Source: Ignavibacteria bacterium RIFOXYB12_FULL_35_14 (GTDB lineage: Bacteria; Bacteroidota; Ignavibacteria; Ignavibacteriales; Ignavibacteriaceae). From it: a stretch of DNA of 64,000 nt. The notes beneath the pieces are model-generated. The model ran no database searches, had not been told where the DNA came from, and worked only from the letters and a program-made list of their open reading frames with translations. The DNA lies in the NCBI GenBank assembly GCA_001803045.1, contig MHAR01000091.1, forward strand, positions 4,188 to 68,187. Reading direction: 5' to 3'. This document shows, piece by piece, positions 58,562-64,000 of the stretch; the first letter of the stretch is position 1, and the number at the start of each line of letters is the position of its first letter. The position numbers and the translations under genes were made by a program.

Positions 58562-58830
58562 TAAATAGAAAAAAGTTGAACTATCTCCTGCCTACTAAAT
58601 TCTATCTACTATCTCCTATATACTGATGAAGTACAATAACCCAATGCCAAATTATAATGCGGTGATTACGATTTTGTGGGAAAAGTGAATGTAATTGATG
58701 ATTGATGAATTATGATTGATAAATATCTAAAAAATAATTTGGGCCATATATTTTATTTGTAAACAAACTAAGTTTGATTACAACTTTAGATAATAAGTCT
58801 CTAAAAATACCATTATTTATTGAGTAGAAT

Positions 58831-59613
58831 ATGAAAGTAATTATTCTTTGCGGCGGACAAGGAACAAGGTTAAGAGAAGAAACAGAATATAAACCAAAAC
58901 CAATGGTGGAGATAGGTGGAAAACCGATTCTCTGGCACATTATGAAAATTTATGCGCATTACGGTTATAAAGATTTTGTTTTGGCTCTTGGATACAAAGG
59001 TGATATTATTAGAAATTATTTCCTGAACTATTATACTTATAATAACGATTTTACAGTTCATCTTGGAAATGAAGAGAAAATTGTAGTTCATAACAACCAT
59101 GATGAACGTGATTGGAAAGTAACACTTGCTGAAACCGGTGATGAGTCAATGACCGGTTATAGAGTTAAACTTGCAGCAAAATATCTCGAAGGAGATAATT
59201 TTATGCTCACTTATGGTGATGCTGTAGCAGATGTGAATATCGCAGAACTTGTGAAATTCCACAATAAACAAAATACAATTGGAACTGTGACCGGTGTTTA
59301 TCCGCCTTCTCGCTTTGGTGATCTTGCTGTTAATGATAACTTAGTAGAAAAATTTAAGCAGAAGCAGAAAGATGTTGTTAATCAAGCGCCAATAAATGGT
59401 GGTTTCTTTGTTTTTAAAAAGGAATTTATAGATTTATTACCAGATGACCCAAATGCTGATTTGGAAGGTGAAGCTATGCAGAAAATTACGAATGATAAGC
59501 AACTTTCCGTTTTTAAACATACCGGGTTTTGGCAGCCGATGGATACCTACCGTGAATATGAATTATTAAATAAAATGTGGAAAGAAAATCCTCAATGGAA
59601 AGTGTGGGAGTAA
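58831..59613 (+). CDS. rfbF: Glucose-1-phosphate cytidylyltransferase
   Basis: A 260-residue nucleotidyltransferase that makes CDP-glucose from CTP and glucose-1-phosphate. It starts KVIILCGGQGTRLREETEYK, with KPMVEIGGKPILWHIMKIY and the CDP-glucose-specific DFTVHLGN. GGFFVFKKEFIDLL and FWQPMDTYREYELL close the family pattern. Length is as expected (about 257). First gene of a CDP-sugar operon; the next gene starts 3 bp downstream. ATG at 58831 after GAGTAGAAT. Confidence 0.95.
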   Translation: MKVIILCGGQGTRLREETEYKPKPMVEIGGKPILWHIMKIYAHYGYKDFVLALGYKGDIIRNYFLNYYTYNNDFTVHLGNEEKIVVHNNHDERDWKVTLAETGDESMTGYRVKLAAKYLEGDNFMLTYGDAVADVNIAELVKFHNKQNTIGTVTGVYPPSRFGDLAVNDNLVEKFKQKQKDVVNQAPINGGFFVFKKEFIDLLPDDPNADLEGEAMQKITNDKQLSVFKHTGFWQPMDTYREYELLNKMWKENPQWKVWE

Positions 59614-59616
59614 AAT

Positions 59617-60684
59617 TTGTTCGAAATTTATCAAAATAAAAAAGTATTCATTACCGGTCATACCGGTTTTAAAGGATCCTGGCTGTCCTTATGGCTCTTA
59701 AAAATAGGGGCTGAGATAATTGGTTATGCACTTGATCCTCAGAATGAAAAAGATAATTATGTACTTGCCGAGCTAGAGCACAAAATAAAAGATTTTAGAA
59801 ATGATATTCGTGATTATACTAAACTTGCTAATGTGATTAATACTGAACAACCGGAAATTATTTTCCATCTTGCCGCTCAACCTTTAGTGCTTGATAGTTA
59901 TAAAGATCCTCATTATACGATTGAGACAAACACACAAGGAACGGCTAATATTATTGAAGCGTTTCGAAATTCTGAAACAGTAAAAGCTTTGATAGTTATT
60001 ACAACTGACAAAGTTTATCAAAATAACGAACGGGAATGGGGATACCAGGAAACTGATAGATTAGGAGGTAAAGATCCATATAGCGCGAGTAAAGCTGCAG
60101 CCGAATTATTAATCTCGTCATATCAAAAATCTTTCTTCAATAATAATAATAAACTTTTGGTTTCTGTTAGGGCTGGTAATGTAATTGGAGGTGGCGATTG
60201 GTCGGAGAACAGAATCGTACCCGATTGTATTAAAGCACTTGAACGGAGTGAAAGAATAATTATTAGAAATCCACATGCTACAAGGCCTTGGCAGCATGTA
60301 TTAGAACCTTTAGGCGGTTATCTATTATTGGGAGAAAAACTTCTTCAAAATAGATCTGAATTTGTTGGTGCCTGGAATTTTGGACCGTATTTATCAAATG
60401 TGATCAACGTTAAAGAATTGGTTAAGAAAGTTATTATAGCATACGGGATGGGAGAGTATATTATTCAAAACAACATGAATTCACAAGCCGAAGCGAATTT
60501 CCTCTCGTTAGATATTACTAAAGCAATTAACAAGTTAAGCTGGAAACCCTTACTGAATATTGATGAAACAATTGATTTTACAATAGAATGGTATAAAAAT
60601 TACAACTCAACTAATGTTTTTAATTTCTGTCATAATCAAATAACTAAATACGAAGAATTATGGAAATTAAGGAACAAGAAGTAG
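59617..60684 (+). CDS. rfbG: CDP-glucose 4,6-dehydratase
   Basis: A 355-residue short-chain dehydrogenase/reductase that turns CDP-glucose into CDP-4-keto-6-deoxyglucose. NAD site VFITGHTGFKGSWLSLWL (residues 9-26), ITTDKVYQN near 129-137, and the YSASKAAAE catalytic Tyr-Lys pair near 154-162. RPWQHVLEPLGGYL is characteristic of this enzyme. It starts with a TTG 3 bp after rfbF, and its 3' end overlaps the next gene by 25 bases. Confidence 0.94.
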   Translation: MFEIYQNKKVFITGHTGFKGSWLSLWLLKIGAEIIGYALDPQNEKDNYVLAELEHKIKDFRNDIRDYTKLANVINTEQPEIIFHLAAQPLVLDSYKDPHYTIETNTQGTANIIEAFRNSETVKALIVITTDKVYQNNEREWGYQETDRLGGKDPYSASKAAAELLISSYQKSFFNNNNKLLVSVRAGNVIGGGDWSENRIVPDCIKALERSERIIIRNPHATRPWQHVLEPLGGYLLLGEKLLQNRSEFVGAWNFGPYLSNVINVKELVKKVIIAYGMGEYIIQNNMNSQAEANFLSLDITKAINKLSWKPLLNIDETIDFTIEWYKNYNSTNVFNFCHNQITKYEELWKLRNKK

Positions 60685-61220
60685 AAGGTGTTTTTGAAAT
60701 ATACTTAAAACCAATGGAGGATGATAGAGGGTTCTTCATGCGGGTTTTTGATGAAACTTTATTTGAGAATGCAGGTATTAACCGGAAATGGGTTCAAGAA
60801 AATCATTCAAAATCTTTGCGCAAAGGAATAATTAGAGGACTTCATTTACAAATTCCTCCTTTTACTGAAGCCAAACTTGTAAGATGTATCTGCGGAGCGG
60901 TTCTGGATGTATTTGTTGATCTACGATTTGGTTCTAAGACATTCGGAAAGTGGGGGAGTTTGGAATTATCTGAGAGTAATAAAAATATGATTTTTATACC
61001 ACGAGGATTTGCCCATGGATTTTGCACACTTACGGAAAAATCAGAAGTGCTTTATAAAGTTGATAATTACTTTTCAAAAGAGAATGAAGTTGGCATTAAT
61101 TGGGACGATAAGGATATCGGTATAGTTTGGTCTATTGAAAACCCAATATTATCTGAAAAGGATAAAAATAACATTACATTAAAAGCTTTTACCGAAAAGT
61201 ATATAGGTATTGTTGTATGA
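60660..61220 (+). CDS. dTDP-4-dehydrorhamnose 3,5-epimerase-like sugar epimerase
   Basis: A 186-residue RmlC-type cupin. GVFEIYLKPMEDDRGFFMRV starts the fold, RGLHLQIPPFTEAKLVRC has the catalytic His, and DVFVDLRFGSKTFGKW with FIPRGFAHGFCTL are family blocks. In this operon the substrate is most likely CDP-4-keto-6-deoxyglucose, not the dTDP-sugar, by position after rfbFG. It would epimerise C3 and/or C5. It overlaps rfbG by 25 bases and the aminotransferase by 4. Confidence 0.9.
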   Translation: MEIKEQEVEGVFEIYLKPMEDDRGFFMRVFDETLFENAGINRKWVQENHSKSLRKGIIRGLHLQIPPFTEAKLVRCICGAVLDVFVDLRFGSKTFGKWGSLELSESNKNMIFIPRGFAHGFCTLTEKSEVLYKVDNYFSKENEVGINWDDKDIGIVWSIENPILSEKDKNNITLKAFTEKYIGIVV

Positions 61221-62344
61221 ATATCAGATTATTTAAGCCCTCTGTGGGTAAAGAAGAATTAGAAAATATCAAAGATGCATTTGACCGTTCATGGATAGGG
61301 CTTGGTCCAAAAGTAAATGAATTTGAAGAAGCTTGGGAACATTTCATCGGTTGTGAAGAAGCGATTGCACTTAACTCCGCAACGGCGGCACTTCATTTGG
61401 CTCTTGCAGTCTTCGGTTTTCAGAAAAGTAAAAAGGTTTTAGTTCCTTCATTAACTTTTTCTTCAACCGCTTCAGCAGTTTTATACAATGGACTCATCCC
61501 TGTTTTTGTTGATTCTGATCCATTAACACTAGGTATGAGTTTGGATGACTTGGATGAGAAATATAATAGGGATTGCGTTGCGATAATTCCCGTGCATTAT
61601 TGTGGACATCCAGTTCCGATGGATAAAATTGTTCCTTGGGCGAGAGAAAGAGATTTGAAAATAATTGAGGATTGTGCACACACAACAGGAAGTGAATACA
61701 TGGGGAAAAAACTGGGTACGTGGGGTGATATCGGTTGTTTTAGTTTTGAGGAGAAAAAATTGATGACAACCGGGGACGGAGGCATGATTATTTCAAATGA
61801 TTCTGATTTACTTAAAAATGTAAGAGCCATGCGGTGGGTTGGTATTGATAAAGACAATTGGAAAACGGCAGTTGAATATACTAGTGTCAATAAAGACGCG
61901 CTTCATTGGTTTTACGAGTTAAGTATACTTGGCTATAAGTATAATATGAATGATTTAGCGGCTTCAATTGGCCTGGCACAATTAATTAAATTACCTGAAA
62001 TGAATAGAAGACGATCTGAAATTATTAAGATGTACTTAGATGGAATTAGAAATACTGAATTGATATCTCCTTTATTACCGTTTGATCCTGATAAATACAT
62101 TTACCAAATGTTTGGTATAAGAGCTGAAAAAAGGGATGATCTTATGATTTTTCTAAAATCAAAAGGAATCGCAACGGGTTGTCATTATACACCTTTATCC
62201 ATACAGCCCTTGTTCATAAAGTGGGGAAATAATTGCCCATTTATTGAAAAAGAACACAATCATTTTATCACTCTTCCATTACATGCTGACTTGGAAAATG
62301 GGGAGGTAGATTACATTATTGAAAATATCGAAGCGTATAAGTAA
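61217..62344 (+). CDS. DegT/DnrJ/EryC1/StrS sugar aminotransferase
   Basis: A 375-residue PLP enzyme. LNSATAALHLALAVFGFQKS binds the phosphate, IIPVHYCGHPVPMD and IIEDCAHTTGSEY are hallmarks, and GCFSFEEKKLMTTGDGGMI contains a lysine at the PLP position (about residue 180). This makes it an aminotransferase and not a lysine-lacking 3-dehydrase such as RfbH. It should aminate a keto sugar made by the preceding genes. Coupled to the epimerase gene by ATGA. C3 or C4 specificity unknown. Confidence 0.9.
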   Translation: MNIRLFKPSVGKEELENIKDAFDRSWIGLGPKVNEFEEAWEHFIGCEEAIALNSATAALHLALAVFGFQKSKKVLVPSLTFSSTASAVLYNGLIPVFVDSDPLTLGMSLDDLDEKYNRDCVAIIPVHYCGHPVPMDKIVPWARERDLKIIEDCAHTTGSEYMGKKLGTWGDIGCFSFEEKKLMTTGDGGMIISNDSDLLKNVRAMRWVGIDKDNWKTAVEYTSVNKDALHWFYELSILGYKYNMNDLAASIGLAQLIKLPEMNRRRSEIIKMYLDGIRNTELISPLLPFDPDKYIYQMFGIRAEKRDDLMIFLKSKGIATGCHYTPLSIQPLFIKWGNNCPFIEKEHNHFITLPLHADLENGEVDYIIENIEAYK

Positions 62345-63308
62345 TAATAATATTAAGATTAAAAAATATTTATTAGTTAATGTAAATATTCAAGAATATT
62401 TAACATTTATACTGAATAATAATGGGTTGGTTTTTCATGAACCATTTTTTAATGAAGTTGTAAAAACACAATTTAAGCTACCATTTTTTTATTATGCTGC
62501 GTATTTAGAGAATGAATTAATAGGTTTTTGCCCTGTCTATCAATTAAGTAACAAACTGATTCTCAAGACATTCGAATTAAAACCCTTATATGATGTTCCA
62601 TATGGGGGTTGGATTTACAATGAGAACTTAATCTCACATTCGGAGTTAATTAAGAAATTACCGGAAGGAATTTTTAATAAAATTGTATACTATTCTAAAC
62701 CTATAGTTAATGAAAATATCTCACCAGAATTCACATGTCACAATACGGTCCTAATCGATTTGCTGGAAAATGAAGCAAACATTTGGGAAAGATCTATTAA
62801 TTCGAAAAGAAGAAATATGATAAGGAAAGCTTGGAAAAATAATATAATAGTTAAAAAATATATTGACCTTTCGGGTTTGACAATTCTTTGGCCTATTCTC
62901 GAATCTATACATAAGAAACTTGGGTATCATGTTTTGAATAATATTAAGTATTATCAACAACTATTAAACTATTATTTTACTAAAAAACAAGCAATCGTTC
63001 TTATTGCTTTTCAGAATACTGTACCTATCTCCGGGATCATTTTAATTGGGAATAAGAATATGATGCATTATTGGAAAGGTGCAAGTTTATTTGGGCATCC
63101 AAAATTGGGTCAAGGTGAATTATTACAATGGGAGGCAATCAAATGGGCAAAATCTGTCGGAAGCAGATATTATGATCTATGCGTGGTAGAAAAAGAGAAT
63201 TTACCTGAAATCTATAATTTTAAAACTGGATTTTCAAAACATCTTATTCCATATTATCTATTTTCTAAAAGTTCTCTGATATTTAAAATTTTAAACAAAT
63301 TTCTATAA
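62319..63308 (+). CDS. FemAB/GNAT-like acyltransferase
   Basis: A 329-residue protein of the FemAB/acetyltransferase type: YYAAYLENELIGFCPVYQLS in the first GNAT-like half, then SKRRNMIRKAWKNNIIVKKY, IVLIAFQNTVPISGIILIGN and the closing YYDLCVVEKENLPEIYNFKT with GF. Such proteins in polysaccharide loci add amino acids or acyl groups to sugars or lipid-linked units. It starts at a TTG inside the 3' end of the aminotransferase gene (26-base overlap). The donor is unknown. Confidence 0.75.
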   Translation: MKISKRISNNNIKIKKYLLVNVNIQEYLTFILNNNGLVFHEPFFNEVVKTQFKLPFFYYAAYLENELIGFCPVYQLSNKLILKTFELKPLYDVPYGGWIYNENLISHSELIKKLPEGIFNKIVYYSKPIVNENISPEFTCHNTVLIDLLENEANIWERSINSKRRNMIRKAWKNNIIVKKYIDLSGLTILWPILESIHKKLGYHVLNNIKYYQQLLNYYFTKKQAIVLIAFQNTVPISGIILIGNKNMMHYWKGASLFGHPKLGQGELLQWEAIKWAKSVGSRYYDLCVVEKENLPEIYNFKTGFSKHLIPYYLFSKSSLIFKILNKFL

Positions 63309-63358
63309 TAATAATATTAAAGATGAATTATCATGGTCCATGTTTATAAAAAGAATTT

Positions 63359-63991
63359 ATGAATTATCTGGTTTTCTCTAATCCGTTGACAGGTCTTCCA
63401 TTCATCATGAATTTTAAAAATCCCGCTCCTACAGTTGTGATAACAAGATCTAAAAGCATTGATAATTGGAAGAACATTCTTTCTCGTTTCATTAGAAATA
63501 GATATACAGTGGAAGATTATGTTAGGTTTATAAGAAAAATTGAATTTTATGACTATAATTCTCTATCCCCGATCATATTAAAAAAAATAATTGAGAAGTA
63601 TAACATTGAAATTGGATTTATTACAACATTTTCTGATATAATAAAGCCACAGTTGTATTCATTATTCCCCAAAGGGGTCTATAATTTCCATCCTTCTATC
63701 CTACCAGCTCACGGAGGGGCCGATCCAATTTATTGGGTCTTGAAAAATAAAGATAGATTCACAGGTACAACTTGCCACAAAATAACTGACAGACTTGACA
63801 CAGGGGAAATCCTTTTACAATCTAATTATTTAGTGGGGGATATGAATTATAAAAAGTTGTTTGCACGTTATGTCCAAGACGTAAGTTGGATGTACAAGGA
63901 GATCTTAGATAACTTCGATTATATATATGCTAATAGAAGGCTAGCAGTTGATGCGGTTTTTGATTCTCCACTGAAGTCGAATTCAAATTAA
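63359..63991 (+). CDS. Sugar N-formyltransferase-like protein
   Basis: A 210-residue formyltransferase of the methionyl-tRNA formyltransferase fold. The catalytic residues are visible: Asn109 and His111 in YNFHPSILPAHGG, and Asp147 in RLDTGEILL. GADPIYWVLKN also matches the family. It uses N10-formyltetrahydrofolate to formylate an amine. Short length, lack of the tRNA-binding C-domain and position after a sugar aminotransferase point to an amino sugar as acceptor. The frame is complete and ends 10 bases before the window edge. Operon likely continues. Confidence 0.85.
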   Translation: MNYLVFSNPLTGLPFIMNFKNPAPTVVITRSKSIDNWKNILSRFIRNRYTVEDYVRFIRKIEFYDYNSLSPIILKKIIEKYNIEIGFITTFSDIIKPQLYSLFPKGVYNFHPSILPAHGGADPIYWVLKNKDRFTGTTCHKITDRLDTGEILLQSNYLVGDMNYKKLFARYVQDVSWMYKEILDNFDYIYANRRLAVDAVFDSPLKSNSN

Positions 63992-64000
63992 AAATAGTCT

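Larger units (their letters stand above)
57765..58830. other. 1.07-kb region between the AbiEii module and the CDP-sugar genes
   Basis: It holds a four-helix-bundle remnant merging into 21-bp array 2 (57880-58050), hairpin repeats E (58158) and F (58448), and a TCCGCCTGAGGCGGA palindrome (58547). A stretch around 58660-58690 (AATTATAATGCGGTGATTAC then GATTTTGTGGG) is also seen before copy C. An open frame 58141-58422 starts inside repeat E and is not supported. Confidence 0.6.

Noticed and set aside
61217-62344. RfbH (CDP-4-keto-6-deoxyglucose 3-dehydrase)
   Set aside because: A lysine is present at the PLP position and the protein is shorter than RfbH, so an aminotransferase is the better call.
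1-64000. tRNA or rRNA genes
   Set aside because: No cloverleaf-like sequence with GGTTCRA-type arm and CCA-proximal stem, and no rRNA stretch, was recognised on either strand by eye.

Overview
The window is AT-rich DNA from a bacterium of the Bacteroidetes/Chlorobi/Ignavibacteria side of the FCB group, most likely an ignavibacterium-like organism. The evidence is four-fold: secreted proteins end in type IX secretion (T9SS) sorting domains of the NYPNPFNP kind; Bacteroidetes-type -7 promoter boxes (TATATTTG) precede valS and a small transcript; four-helix-bundle (S23-like) genes and remnants occur; and palindromic repeats typical of these genomes are abundant. I saw no rRNA or tRNA gene.

Layout. 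0-4 kb: the end of an ABC-2-type permease, a DinB protein, a GIY-YIG nuclease boxed in by palindromes, and valS, which carries a palindromic insertion in its reading frame. 3.9-6.3 kb: the valS promoter and first ~28 codons are present three times in 141-bp copies, separated by accessory cargo (a NYN nuclease with a probable small RNA leader, a ribbon-helix-helix protein, an orphan ORF and a gene remnant). 6.3-11.1 kb: a trypsin-like protease/TPR gene split by one stop codon and a type II restriction-modification operon. 11-34 kb is mostly core: a serine hydrolase, a T9SS protein, hicB with a frameshifted hicA, a phosphatase/esterase pair, DUF1015-serC, a GH13 enzyme, transporters, a SpoVG-like protein and an etfBA/acyl-CoA dehydrogenase operon.

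32-47 kb: a NarX/NarL-like two-component pair lies among three copies of a TACGTA-N4-TACGTA box. One box heads a cluster of DUF3892, CE4 polysaccharide deacetylase and single-domain staphylococcal-nuclease-like genes. That cluster recurs 10 kb later, with the first two genes fused and the deacetylase active site intact. Between the copies are two T9SS proteins, a PAS histidine kinase/sigma-54 regulator pair, a second GIY-YIG gene in direct repeats and a lone CheW-like protein.

47.9-64 kb: an exopolysaccharide or O-antigen locus (SLBB protein, tyrosine autokinase, WlbA-like dehydrogenase, then CDP-glucose genes with an aminotransferase, a FemAB/GNAT-like protein and a formyltransferase). It is interrupted at 50.7-58.7 kb by a repeat-rich stretch holding toxin-antitoxin modules (HigBA, MntA-HepT, AbiEii-type) and two broken four-helix-bundle genes. 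All are on the + strand and each is separated from the next by a related ~50-80 bp hairpin repeat, so the stretch reads like a cassette array without a recognisable integrase. Two oppositely oriented arrays of one 21-bp repeat lie at 51.2 and 57.9 kb.

The strongest candidates for something undescribed are the triplicated valS 5' end with cargo, the hairpin-separated TA cassette array, the TACGTA-box regulon with the duplicated DUF3892/deacetylase/nuclease cluster, and the NYN gene with its terminated leader RNA. All family assignments come from reading the sequence; no database search was run.
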